DNA from: Flavobacteriaceae bacterium
GTDB taxonomy: Bacteria > Bacteroidota > Bacteroidia > Flavobacteriales > Flavobacteriaceae
DNA: 45,169 nucleotides
Reading direction: 5' to 3'
NCBI GenBank assembly: GCA_023700885.1
Contig: JAMPYA010000001.1
Span: forward strand, 1-45,169
Part shown: piece by piece, positions 16,282 through 23,969 of the stretch
Position numbering within the stretch: the first letter of the stretch is position 1
How the letters are laid out: the number at the start of each line of letters is the position of its first letter
The notes under the pieces: model-generated
What the model was told of the DNA's origin: nothing
Seen by the model: only the letters and a program-made list of their open reading frames with translations
The model's database searches: none
Position numbers and translations under genes: made by a program

Positions 16282-18792
16282 TTAAAAACCTAAGCTTAAT
16301 TTGTAGGTCACTTTTATCGCAATATTATTGCTAATATTTTGATGATGATAGGCTCCATATCTATAAAAAGCACTAACACCAAAGCCTTTGAATAGATTAT
16401 TCATCTCTATTCCGCTTTCAAAATATCCTTTTTCCATGGTGTTAAATTGGATGAGTTGATGATTTTCTTTGTTAGATAAATTACCAAAAGCAGCTCTAGA
16501 AATAAGCGTTACCTGAGGTTTAAATTTTCCAAAGTTGAACTTTCTTAAATATTGATGAACCTGTAACATGAGATATCTATCAGAAATAAACTCATTGTAT
16601 TGCATCGTTTCAAAGCTGTTTTTACCACCAAAAGTTACACGTTTTATCCATGGATGTTTTAAAGTATAATTTGGTGTGGCGTTAAAAAGATGGGTCATTG
16701 GAGCATCGCCAAAAACAACTCCTCCTTGTAACATCAAATACAAATAATGATCTTTTTTAAATGGAATTCTGTGGTTTGCTCTAAAAATGAATTTTGTAAA
16801 ATCAAATTCACCACCTAGAAAACCATCAAAACTTTGTGTTGCCTGAAGTAAAAAATCGGTGTAACCTGTAGTTATTTTTCTTTTTCCAATAGGCGTTTGC
16901 ATGTACTTTGAAAATGGTGTATATAAAAATCCTGCTGATAAATTTGTAAGGTGATAATTAGTTTTTAACACCGATTTGTTTAAAAAAGCGTAATCAAAAA
17001 CAGTTTCATAATCGCCGGTTGAAAGTTTGAATTTTGATTCTAAATTTGGTAAAATATCATGAATTAAATTAGCAGCGTAAGATTTATAATGGTAAAAATC
17101 ACTAATATTTAAATTTCGTGGATTGATTAATGCAAATGAGGTGTTTTCTAGCATAAAGTCTAAAGAAGCTGCTTCTTTAATATCATTTGTGTAGTTTAAG
17201 CCAAACCATGTATTATGGTATTTATTCAATCGAACTGAAGTTCCATATTGATATTTATAGTTGTTATCTTTTGTTCCGTAAGCAATATAGCCTTCAAGTT
17301 TAAAATAATTAGAAACATTATGGTTGGTTTCTCCCCCAAATCCTAACCGTAAACCTTCATGCTGATTAACTGTTATAACATTTCCTAAATTTATTTTAAA
17401 ATATTTAGTGGGGTAAAATCCTTTAGTAAGTTCTCTAAAAACTTCAATTTTGTGTTCAATATTTTTGTTAAGCGTTATACTGTCAATAGTTTGGTAGGTA
17501 TTTAGTTCTTTTTTTGAAATACTATCAATTCTATATTTGTTCCAATAATCTTCATTTTTTAAGTGAGCTGTTTCACTAATTTTTACTTTTTCAGCAAAAG
17601 AAGTAATTGGTTTTACAGTATTAAAAACAATATTTGAATTGATGGTTTTAGATGAAAAATAGATAAAATCTGAGGGTTCTTTTTGATCTTTGTTTTTCTC
17701 CTCATTTTTATTTTCACTTGCTTCGAATTTAATCATATTTCCAAAAAGTGTAATATTTTTATCATTACTTCCTTTAGTGATTACTAGTTCTTTTTCACTT
17801 TCAAACCATTTTTTTAAATCATTATCAAATTCAAAATCTTGAGTTAATTTCACATAGATTAATCCTTTTAATTCTAAAATAGCTTTGCTAATTGAAAATT
17901 GAGAAGCATCTACAAATAAAACACCTTCAAGACCAGCTTTAGCACCTATTTTTTTGGGCTTAAAGTGAATCAGATAAGATTCATTTCCAATAGAATTTTT
18001 AATTGTATCTAGAATTTTATAATGATATTCTTGAAAGCCATTATTAGTAATTGGACTGATATATTTTGTTCCGGCAATAATAAAATCATTATCATAAATA
18101 TTAAAATCAGAAAAGTTTAATGCCAACATTTCATATAGTGGCTGTTTAAATCCGGCAACACGTGTGGCCATAATTTCTTCCTTAATTTCACTGCCTTTTT
18201 TATAATGAAATTTTGAAATTTTTTCGCTGATAAATAAATGACGTTTTTCTAAGGTAGCTTTAATTTTAAAGGCGCTAGAGTCTATTTTTTTTAATACACG
18301 TTTATTGTTTTCGGTTTTAAAAAGGGAGTCAATTTTAGCGGATATTGAATCTGGATTAGCTGTGATAACTGTTTTATTGTAAGTATCATAACTAAAGTTA
18401 GATATATTTTTTAGTAAATTGTTGTTGGGTTCGTTAGCAATAGTATTTTTGATAATTTTGATGGCTTCATTATCACTTGCTTGGATAACCACTTCATTTA
18501 AACTTTCAATTTTAGGTTCTAAAAAAATTTCATAATAAAAATTATTATTTAAAGTTTTTATTTTTTTAGTATAAAATCCAACGTAAGAAATATTTAATTC
18601 TTGAATATTTTTATTTGATTGAAACTCAAATTTGCCATAAATATTGGTATAAATTATTTTAGAATCTGAGGTGTTGATATTGGCAAATGCCAGCGGTTCT
18701 TTTGTTTTAGCATTTTTTATGATTCCGGTATAGGTTTGCTGTGCATAAATAAAAACCGGAAAAAAAACAATAAACAATAGTTTTAGCTTCAT
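16282..18792 (-). CDS. DUF5686 outer-membrane protein with carboxypeptidase-regulatory-like domain
   Basis: An 836-residue exported protein. A signal peptide (about 1-17, ending IYAQ) is followed by a carboxypeptidase-D regulatory-like beta-sandwich (about 18-95, TGIIKNAKTKEPLAFANI to YVGFYTKKI), the domain that also begins SusC-type receptors. The rest matches DUF5686 proteins of Bacteroidetes, whose C-terminal 350 residues look like a beta-barrel rich in aromatic strand ends and finish in TYKLSLGF. No TonB box or plug domain is evident, so it is not an ordinary TonB receptor. The function is unknown. It lies downstream of the frr terminator as a single-gene unit. Confidence 0.85.
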   Translation of the reverse strand: MKLKLLFIVFFPVFIYAQQTYTGIIKNAKTKEPLAFANINTSDSKIIYTNIYGKFEFQSNKNIQELNISYVGFYTKKIKTLNNNFYYEIFLEPKIESLNEVVIQASDNEAIKIIKNTIANEPNNNLLKNISNFSYDTYNKTVITANPDSISAKIDSLFKTENNKRVLKKIDSSAFKIKATLEKRHLFISEKISKFHYKKGSEIKEEIMATRVAGFKQPLYEMLALNFSDFNIYDNDFIIAGTKYISPITNNGFQEYHYKILDTIKNSIGNESYLIHFKPKKIGAKAGLEGVLFVDASQFSISKAILELKGLIYVKLTQDFEFDNDLKKWFESEKELVITKGSNDKNITLFGNMIKFEASENKNEEKNKDQKEPSDFIYFSSKTINSNIVFNTVKPITSFAEKVKISETAHLKNEDYWNKYRIDSISKKELNTYQTIDSITLNKNIEHKIEVFRELTKGFYPTKYFKINLGNVITVNQHEGLRLGFGGETNHNVSNYFKLEGYIAYGTKDNNYKYQYGTSVRLNKYHNTWFGLNYTNDIKEAASLDFMLENTSFALINPRNLNISDFYHYKSYAANLIHDILPNLESKFKLSTGDYETVFDYAFLNKSVLKTNYHLTNLSAGFLYTPFSKYMQTPIGKRKITTGYTDFLLQATQSFDGFLGGEFDFTKFIFRANHRIPFKKDHYLYLMLQGGVVFGDAPMTHLFNATPNYTLKHPWIKRVTFGGKNSFETMQYNEFISDRYLMLQVHQYLRKFNFGKFKPQVTLISRAAFGNLSNKENHQLIQFNTMEKGYFESGIEMNNLFKGFGVSAFYRYGAYHHQNISNNIAIKVTYKLSLGF

Positions 18793-18823
18793 AAAGCAAT
18801 GGTTAAATTATATTGAAAAGTAC

Positions 18824-18848
18824 AAAAAAGCCACGCTTAGCGTGGCTT
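18824..18848 (-). terminator. Rho-independent terminator after frr
   Basis: AAGCCACGC and GCGTGGCTT pair around a TTA loop. On the minus strand a T run follows, so it ends the frr transcript. Confidence 0.85.
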
Positions 18849-18870
18849 AAATTAATTATTTAACATAAAA

Positions 18871-19422
18871 TTATACCGTCATTATTTCTTTTTCTTTGAT
18901 ATAATAATGCTCATCTACAATTTTTATATACTTATCAGTTAATTCTTGTATATCAACTTCTGTGTTTTTCTTCATGTCTTCAGATGCATCGAGTTTTTTT
19001 ATCTCATTCATAGCATTTCTTCTGTCATTTCGAATACCCACTTTTGTTTCTTCAGCAGCAGCTTTTGCTTGTTTAGCTAAATCTTTACGACGCTCTTCTG
19101 TTAAAACAGGAACATTAATAATAATATTCTCACCATTATTCATAGGATTGAAACCTAAATTAGCAATCAGTATTGCTTTTTCAATTTCAGAAATTAATTT
19201 TCTTTCCCAAGGTTGAACAATCAAAGTTCTAGCATCTGGTGTGTTAATATTGGCTACTTGATTTAATGGAGTCATAGTGCCATAGTAATCAACTTTTACA
19301 CCCATTAACATGGCAGGAGATGCTTTTCCGGCTCTTATATTTTTGAATTCAATTTCTAAATGAGCAATTGCCTTACTCATAAATTCTTCGGTACTATCAA
19401 CTATAAAATCTAATTCTTCCAT
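18871..19422 (-). CDS. frr: ribosome recycling factor
   Basis: A 183-residue ribosome recycling factor, which with EF-G splits post-termination ribosomes. The three-helix-bundle and beta-domain motifs are present: IRAGKASPAMLMGVKVDYYG, LIVQPWERKLISEIEKAI and VPVLTEERRKDLAKQAK. It follows pyrH after 48 bases, the conserved bacterial order. A possible promoter of its own (TTTG, 18 bases, TAAATTTG) lies in that gap, so it may have both pyrH readthrough and independent transcription. Confidence 0.97.
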   Translation of the reverse strand: MEELDFIVDSTEEFMSKAIAHLEIEFKNIRAGKASPAMLMGVKVDYYGTMTPLNQVANINTPDARTLIVQPWERKLISEIEKAILIANLGFNPMNNGENIIINVPVLTEERRKDLAKQAKAAAEETKVGIRNDRRNAMNEIKKLDASEDMKKNTEVDIQELTDKYIKIVDEHYYIKEKEIMTV

Positions 19423-19439
19423 AAATGTAATTTAAAGTT

Positions 19440-19469
19440 CAAATTTAATAAAAAGTATCAAATTTCAAA
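19440..19469 (-). promoter_or_regulatory. candidate promoter of frr
   Basis: On the minus strand TTTG (19466-19469) is followed after 18 bases by TAAATTTG (19440-19447), 17 bases before the frr ATG. The region is very A/T-rich, so a chance match is possible. Confidence 0.4.
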
Positions 19470-19470
19470 T

Positions 19471-20178
19471 TTATCCTTGAACTGTAGTTCCAATATTTTC
19501 TCCAGAAACCACTTTAAGTAAGTTTCCTTTTTTATTCATATCAAATACAATAATTGGTAATTTATTTTCCTGACTTAGAGTAAATGCAGTAGTGTCCATA
19601 ATTTTTAAATTTTTGGAGATGGCATCATTAAATGATAAAGTATCATATTTTGTTGCATTTAAGTCTTTCTCAGGATCAGCAGTATAAATTCCATCAACTC
19701 GTGTTCCTTTTAAAATGGCATCAGCATTTATTTCAATAGCTCGAAGAACAGCTGCAGTATCAGTAGTGAAATAAGGATTTCCAGTTCCACCTCCAAAAAT
19801 TACAACTCTACCTTTTTCTAAATGCCTAACAGCGCGTCTTTTAATAAAGGGTTCTGCAATTTGTTCCATTTTAATAGCAGTTTGCAAACGGGTTTTAATA
19901 CCTTTATCTTCTATAGCACTTTGAAGCGCTAATCCGTTTACAATGGTTGCTAGCATTCCCATATAATCTGCTTGAACGCGGTCTATTCCATTCCCAGCAC
20001 CAGCAACTCCTCTGAAGATATTACCACCTCCAATTACAATAGCAATTTCAACACCTTTTTCTATTAATTCTTTTATTTCGATAGCGTATTCTGATAATCT
20101 TTTTGGATCGATTCCGTATTGGCGATCTCCCATTAGTGATTCTCCGCTTAATTTTAATAGAATTCTTTTATATTTCAT
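19471..20178 (-). CDS. pyrH: uridylate kinase
   Basis: UMP kinase of the bacterial amino-acid-kinase fold, about 235 residues, converting UMP to UDP. The start YKRILLKLSGESLMGDRQYG, the IVIGGGNIFRG nucleotide loop and FGGGTGNPYFTTDTAA are diagnostic. I chose the ATG at 20178 because homologues begin MKYKRILLKLSGE. An upstream in-frame ATG at 20211 would add 11 residues (MKNEKQIKYSH) that lie in a repeated leader element and are nearly the same in front of an unrelated gene. It lies between tsf and frr, but a terminator and a separate promoter with a long leader precede it. Confidence 0.96.
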   Translation of the reverse strand: MKYKRILLKLSGESLMGDRQYGIDPKRLSEYAIEIKELIEKGVEIAIVIGGGNIFRGVAGAGNGIDRVQADYMGMLATIVNGLALQSAIEDKGIKTRLQTAIKMEQIAEPFIKRRAVRHLEKGRVVIFGGGTGNPYFTTDTAAVLRAIEINADAILKGTRVDGIYTADPEKDLNATKYDTLSFNDAISKNLKIMDTTAFTLSQENKLPIIVFDMNKKGNLLKVVSGENIGTTVQG

Positions 20179-20282
20179 ATGTGAATATTTTATTTGTTTT
20201 TCATTTTTCATATGGAATACGCCAGTTTGATTAAAATATTCTCATCAAAGTTTGTGTTTTTGCAAACATGGCTATTTCATAA
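20176..20282 (-). repeat. 107-bp leader repeat, copy A (upstream of pyrH)
   Basis: This 107-bp sequence recurs at 23755-23861 with about six substitutions and no gaps. In both places it ends exactly at the ATG of a minus-strand gene (start codon ATGAAA). Read on the minus strand it holds TTTGAT...ATCAAA (12-base loop) and GAATAT...GTATTC, and a short TGTTT/AAACA hairpin. The last 36 bases also form an in-frame extension encoding MKNEKQIKYSHM. It occupies the 3' part of the roughly 160-nt pyrH leader. Confidence 0.9.
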
Positions 20283-20348
20283 GTAATTATTTGTTTTTTA
20301 TAGTCAGATAGAATTTGCCATTAATCATTATTGATTTGGAAAGTTTAG

Positions 20349-20356
20349 CAAATATA
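20349..20356 (-). promoter_or_regulatory. -7 box (TATATTTG) of pyrH
   Basis: The minus strand reads TATATTTG, a full match, just after the tsf terminator in the direction of transcription. It would give a leader of about 165 bases before the pyrH ATG. Confidence 0.5.
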
Positions 20357-20359
20357 CTA

Positions 20360-20371
20360 ATTAGCGCTAAT
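20360..20371. promoter_or_regulatory. perfect palindrome ATTAGCGCTAAT upstream of the pyrH -7 box
   Basis: A perfect 12-bp palindrome that begins three bases upstream of the pyrH -7 box, in the spacer toward -33. Its place suggests an operator, but no known regulator is assigned to it here. Confidence 0.4.
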
Positions 20372-20381
20372 GTATTAAAAT

Positions 20382-20411
20382 AAAAAAACCACGTTAATTA
20401 ACGTGGTTTTT
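20382..20411 (-). terminator. Rho-independent terminator after tsf
   Basis: A perfect 14-bp inverted repeat centred on TTAATTAA with ACCACG/CGTGGT arms, and an A run on the plus strand that becomes a T run in the tsf transcript. It separates rpsB-tsf from pyrH. Confidence 0.85.
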
Positions 20412-20430
20412 GAATATGATTAGATATAGT

Positions 20431-21252
20431 TTAACCTAAAGCTACTCTTTTAAAGCTAACAACACTTACATCGCCAATAGTTTTAACATATTGAGCAACA
20501 CTCATTTTGCTATCTTTGATAAAATCTTGATTAACTAAAGTATTGTCTTTAAAGAATCTTTGAAGTTTACCTTTAGCAATATTTTCTAACATAGCTTCTG
20601 GTTTACCCTCTTGGCGTAACACGTCTTTTGCAATTTCAATTTCTTTATCAATAACTGATTGATCAACAGATGCTTCATCAAGTGCAACTGGATTCATTGC
20701 GGCAGCTTGCATTGCAACATCTTTAGCAACCACTTCAGCACCTTCTACTTTTGCAGAAAGACCTACTAATGTTGAAATTTTATTACCAGCATGAATGTAG
20801 TAACCTACAAATGGAGCTGAAACTTTTTCAAAAGTACCAATCTCAATTTTCTCACCAATAACACCTGTTTGCTCAATTAATTTTTCAGCAACAGTTGTGT
20901 CTTCAAACTTAGCATTTAAGAAATCTTCTCTAGAATCAAAGTTTAAAGCAATTTCAGCCATTTGATTAGCCAATGCAACGAAATTATCATTTTTAGCAAC
21001 GAAGTCAGTTTCACAATTTAAAGAAACAATAACTCCAGAAGTTTTAGCATCATTAACTTTAGCAATAACTGCACCTTCGGTTGATTCTCTATCAGCTCTG
21101 TTTGCAGCAACTTTTTGTCCTTTTTTACGAAGGATTTCAATAGCTAGTTCGAAATCACCATCTGATTCTACTAAAGCTTTTTTACAATCCATCATTCCAG
21201 CACCTGTAGTCTGTCTTAATTTATTTACCTCTGCGGCTGTGATATTTGCCAT
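20431..21252 (-). CDS. tsf: elongation factor Ts
   Basis: A 273-residue EF-Ts, the nucleotide exchange factor for EF-Tu. The N-terminal UBA-like domain opens ITAAEVNKLRQTTGAGMMDC, followed by KKALVESDGDFELAIEILRKKG, and the core domain holds NCETDFVAKNDNF. It lies 25 bases after rpsB and must be co-transcribed with it. A strong terminator follows, which cuts the usual rpsB-tsf-pyrH-frr series after tsf. Confidence 0.97.
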   Translation of the reverse strand: MANITAAEVNKLRQTTGAGMMDCKKALVESDGDFELAIEILRKKGQKVAANRADRESTEGAVIAKVNDAKTSGVIVSLNCETDFVAKNDNFVALANQMAEIALNFDSREDFLNAKFEDTTVAEKLIEQTGVIGEKIEIGTFEKVSAPFVGYYIHAGNKISTLVGLSAKVEGAEVVAKDVAMQAAAMNPVALDEASVDQSVIDKEIEIAKDVLRQEGKPEAMLENIAKGKLQRFFKDNTLVNQDFIKDSKMSVAQYVKTIGDVSVVSFKRVALG

Positions 21253-21277
21253 CTTTTTAAATTTTAACTATTTTAAA

Positions 21278-22105
21278 TTATTCTTCGTTATCGTTGTCAA
21301 TATCCTCAACATCTACATCCGTATCTTCAACAGTAACTTCTTCTTTTACAATTTTAGCATCTTTTTTAGGTGCTCTTTTCTCTGGCTTATCTGTAGCTTT
21401 TACTTCTTTTGGATCTTCTTTTCTGTTAGATAATCCGTCAGCAATAGCTTCCATAATATAACTTAATACTTTTTCAATTGATTTTGAAGCATCATCGTTT
21501 GATGGAATTACATAATCAATTGGGCGTGGATCAGAGTTAGTATCAACCATTGCAAAGATTGGAATATTTAAATTCAAAGCTTCAGCAACAGCAATATGTT
21601 CGTTTTTAGTATCAATAACAAATATGGCACCAGGTAAACGAGTCATATCAGCAATTGAACCTAAGTTTTTCTCTAACTTAGCTCTTAAACGATCTATTTG
21701 TAATTTTTCTCTTTTTGAAAGTTGTTCAAAAGAACCATCTTGTTTCATACGGTCAATTGAAGACATTTTTTTAACCGCTTTACGAATAGTAACAAAATTA
21801 GTTAACATTCCTCCAGGCCATCTTTCTGTAATATAAGGCATATTTACGCTTGCAGCTTTTTCAGCAACAATGTCTTTAGCTTGTTTTTTGGTAGCTACAA
21901 AAAGAACTTTTCTGCCTGAAGCAGCAATTTTTCTCAATGCGTCAGCGGCTTCTTCAATTTTAGCAGCAGTTTTGTAAAGGTCAATTATATGAACATCATT
22001 ACGTTCAGTATAAATGTACGGAGCCATGTTTGGGTTCCATTTTCTGGTAAGGTGACCAAAGTGTACACCAGCATCCAGTAATTCTTTAATTTCGATTTTT
22101 GTCAT
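21278..22105 (-). CDS. rpsB: 30S ribosomal protein S2
   Basis: Ribosomal protein S2, 275 residues. The core (about 1-228) is standard, with LLDAGVHFGHLTRKWNPNMAPYI and PGAIFVIDTKNEHIAVAEA. The last 45 or so residues are a low-complexity charged tail that changes from lysine-rich to strongly acidic (ending DVDVEDIDNDNEE). The tail is longer than in E. coli S2 (241 residues). A 175-base gap with a hairpin leader lies upstream, consistent with S2-type autoregulation of rpsB-tsf, though that is inferred. Confidence 0.97.
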   Translation of the reverse strand: MTKIEIKELLDAGVHFGHLTRKWNPNMAPYIYTERNDVHIIDLYKTAAKIEEAADALRKIAASGRKVLFVATKKQAKDIVAEKAASVNMPYITERWPGGMLTNFVTIRKAVKKMSSIDRMKQDGSFEQLSKREKLQIDRLRAKLEKNLGSIADMTRLPGAIFVIDTKNEHIAVAEALNLNIPIFAMVDTNSDPRPIDYVIPSNDDASKSIEKVLSYIMEAIADGLSNRKEDPKEVKATDKPEKRAPKKDAKIVKEEVTVEDTDVDVEDIDNDNEE

Positions 22106-22134
22106 TTTGTTATATAGTTTACGTTCCGTCGAGT

Positions 22135-22183
22135 TAGCAATAGGTAAGTAGTGATTAAATCAGTCTTACCTATTTGGATGCTA
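22135..22183 (-). promoter_or_regulatory. hairpin in the rpsB mRNA leader
   Basis: AATAGGTAAG (22139-22148) pairs perfectly with CTTACCTATT (22165-22174) around a 16-base loop that contains TGA/TCA. Outside it TAGC (22135-22138) can pair with GCTA (22180-22183) across a five-base bulge. The hairpin ends about 30 bases before the rpsB ATG and has no T run, so it is not a terminator. A ribosomal-protein autoregulatory leader is the likeliest explanation. Confidence 0.6.
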
Positions 22184-22280
22184 AACTTTCATTCTTTTTA
22201 TTGAATAACGACAATTTATTAATATTTTTTTGAATAATTTGATAACAGTTGTAATTATGTTTTGTAACACAAATACAATA

Positions 22281-22667
22281 TTAACGTTTAGAGAATTGGA
22301 ATCTCTTACGAGCTTTTTTCTGACCAAATTTCTTGCGTTCAACCATTCTTGGATCTCTTGTAAGCAATCCTTCAGGTTTTAAGATTGCTCTAAAATCTGC
22401 GTTAATAGCAATTAAAGCTCTTGAAATACCTAAACGTATTGCTTCTGCCTGACCAGTAACCCCACCACCATAAACGTTTACTTTAATGTTGTAATCATTT
22501 AGAGTGTTAGTTAATACTAATGGTTGCATTACTTTATATTGTAAAGACGCAGTAGTTAAGTAGTTGTTTAAATCTCTTTTGTTAATAACAACACTTCCGT
22601 TTCCTTTAGAAACATATACACGCGCAACAGCTGTTTTTCTTCTACCTATTTTATGTACTACTTCCAT
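22281..22667 (-). CDS. rpsI: 30S ribosomal protein S9
   Basis: Ribosomal protein S9, 128 residues, with the start IGRRKTAVARVYVSKGNG, the central YGGGVTGQAEAIRLGISRAL and the basic C-terminal tail KKFGQKKARKRFQFSKR that reaches the P site. The ATG overlaps the rplM stop codon by one base (TAATG), so the two are translationally coupled as in most bacteria. Confidence 0.98.
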   Translation of the reverse strand: MEVVHKIGRRKTAVARVYVSKGNGSVVINKRDLNNYLTTASLQYKVMQPLVLTNTLNDYNIKVNVYGGGVTGQAEAIRLGISRALIAINADFRAILKPEGLLTRDPRMVERKKFGQKKARKRFQFSKR

Positions 22668-23122
22668 TATCTTAAGTCGTTTAAGTTAATTAATTGAGGA
22701 TTTTGAGCTGTTTGTTTATGCTCAGCTCCTTCATATACATATAAATTTCTGAACAAAGCGCTTCCTAATTTGTTTTTAGGTAACATTCCTTTAACTGCTT
22801 TTTCTACTAATTTAGTGGCATCTTTTTGATGTACTTCAGTTGCAGTTAATGTTCTTTGTCCGCCTGGATATCCAGTGTGACGAACGTAAATTTTGTCGTC
22901 CCATTTTTTTCCAGTAAGGTTGATTTTTTCAGCGTTTATTACGATAACGTTGTCACCGCAATCTACGTGAGGAGTGTAGTTGGTCTTGTATTTACCTCTT
23001 ATAAGCATTGCTACTTTAGAAGCTAAACGACCCAATGAATGTCCGTCCGCATCAACAACTAACCATTCTTTTGTAACGGTGTTTTTGTTTGCTGATACTG
23101 TTTTGTAACTTAATGTGTTCAC
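22667..23122 (-). CDS. rplM: 50S ribosomal protein L13 (GTG start)
   Basis: Ribosomal protein L13, 151 residues, with VVDADGHSLGRLASKVAMLIRGK and the NAEKINLTGKKWDDKIYVRHTGYPGG block. Translation starts at GTG (23120-23122). No ATG in frame gives a full protein, and homologues begin with the same NTLSYKT residues. The leader is about 50 bases and a consensus promoter lies at 23178-23208. It heads the rplM-rpsI unit. Confidence 0.97.
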   Translation of the reverse strand: MNTLSYKTVSANKNTVTKEWLVVDADGHSLGRLASKVAMLIRGKYKTNYTPHVDCGDNVIVINAEKINLTGKKWDDKIYVRHTGYPGGQRTLTATEVHQKDATKLVEKAVKGMLPKNKLGSALFRNLYVYEGAEHKQTAQNPQLINLNDLR

Positions 23123-23177
23123 ACTATTAGTTTTTGTACTTGATTAAACAATAATTTTTTCCCTTCAATAAGGTTTG

Positions 23178-23208
23178 CAAAGGTAAAATTAATTATCGAT
23201 TTAACAAA
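23178..23208 (-). promoter_or_regulatory. consensus promoter of rplM-rpsI
   Basis: On the minus strand TTTG (23205-23208), a 19-base spacer and TACCTTTG (23178-23185) match both elements and the spacing of the Bacteroidetes housekeeping promoter. It is one of the best promoters in the window, as expected for ribosomal proteins. Confidence 0.75.
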
Positions 23209-23322
23209 CTGCTTTTTAAGCCTAATTTGTAAAATTTTGAGCCTAAAGTATTTTGGAGTCAAGTATCAAAAATTTGGCAACATACAATTCAAATTGTTAA
23301 TACTATTTAGTTTTAATAATTG

Positions 23323-23757
23323 TCAATTGATAAGATATTCTTTAAGTCGTTGTTTGATGAAATAATTCCATCCTTCAATACAACTTTCTCTTGCAAATTC
23401 AGGATATTGTTGCGGAAAATTTTCCAAGCCCTCATTGGTAAGAATTAATTTAGTTTGATTGTTTTCTTCTATCAATTCAAAAGTAACAATGCCTTCACCA
23501 GAAATATTTTCATATTTCCAGCTGTAAACAATTTTTTTGTAGGGAATGACTTCGATGATTTCCCACTGATGAAGAAAATCTCTGCTGGGTGCTTGTACAT
23601 TAAACGCTGTTTTAAAACCAACTTCAGCTTTAAAAGATGGAATATTCTCAAAAAACCATTGTTTCATTTGGTCTAACTGAGTTATTGCATTCCAAACGGT
23701 TCGGATGTTTTGGTTGAAAAGTTGTTCAATAATGATGGAATTGTAGTAAGTTTTCAT
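23323..23757 (-). CDS. SRPBCC (AHSA1/START-like) domain protein
   Basis: A 144-residue protein of the SRPBCC superfamily, AHSA1-like branch. The N-terminal strand runs into the typical NIRTVWNAITQLDQMKQWFF, the middle has the WEIIEVIPYKKIVYSWKY strand pair, and the long C-terminal helix reads SCIEGWNYFIKQRLKEYL. These domains bind hydrophobic ligands or client proteins; the ligand here is unknown. The ATG at 23757 is preferred. An in-frame ATG at 23790 adds 11 residues (MTNEKLIKYSH) that belong to the leader repeat also found at pyrH. No promoter box was found between it and polA. Confidence 0.85.
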   Translation of the reverse strand: MKTYYNSIIIEQLFNQNIRTVWNAITQLDQMKQWFFENIPSFKAEVGFKTAFNVQAPSRDFLHQWEIIEVIPYKKIVYSWKYENISGEGIVTFELIEENNQTKLILTNEGLENFPQQYPEFARESCIEGWNYFIKQRLKEYLIN

Positions 23758-23861
23758 ATGTGAATATTTTATTAGTTTTTCATTTGTCATATGGAATACG
23801 CCAGTTTGATTAAAGTATTCTCATCAAAGTTTATGTTTTTATAAACATGGCTATTTCATAA
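23755..23861 (-). repeat. 107-bp leader repeat, copy B (upstream of the SRPBCC gene)
   Basis: Second copy of the element at 20176-20282, of equal length, with about six substitutions. The inverted repeats are kept: TTTGAT...ATCAAA is unchanged, and GAATAC...GTATTC is fully paired here where copy A needs one G-U pair. The outer edge abuts an AAAAATATATTGTAAT sequence that recurs next to the polA stop. Confidence 0.9.
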
Positions 23862-23969
23862 AAATATATTGTAATGTTTTTTCAACAATGGAGTTTACTC
23901 CCTTGCTAATTATATATAAAAATATTGTTAACCATAAAAAATATATTGTAATAAAATTCCCTTGCTAAT
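23860..23969. repeat. partial duplication of the polA 3' end
   Basis: AAAAATATATTGTAAT occurs at 23860-23875 and 23937-23952, and TCCCTTGCTAAT at 23899-23910 and 23958-23969. The second set includes the polA stop codon. In the first set the two parts are spaced by 23 bases instead of 5. The stretch is A/T-rich but the order and identity of both blocks make chance unlikely. Confidence 0.65.

Noticed and set aside
20215..20287. Small plus-strand reading frame (24 residues) inside the leader repeat
   Set aside because: In the second copy the same frame is cut by a stop after 17 codons, so it is not conserved as a peptide.
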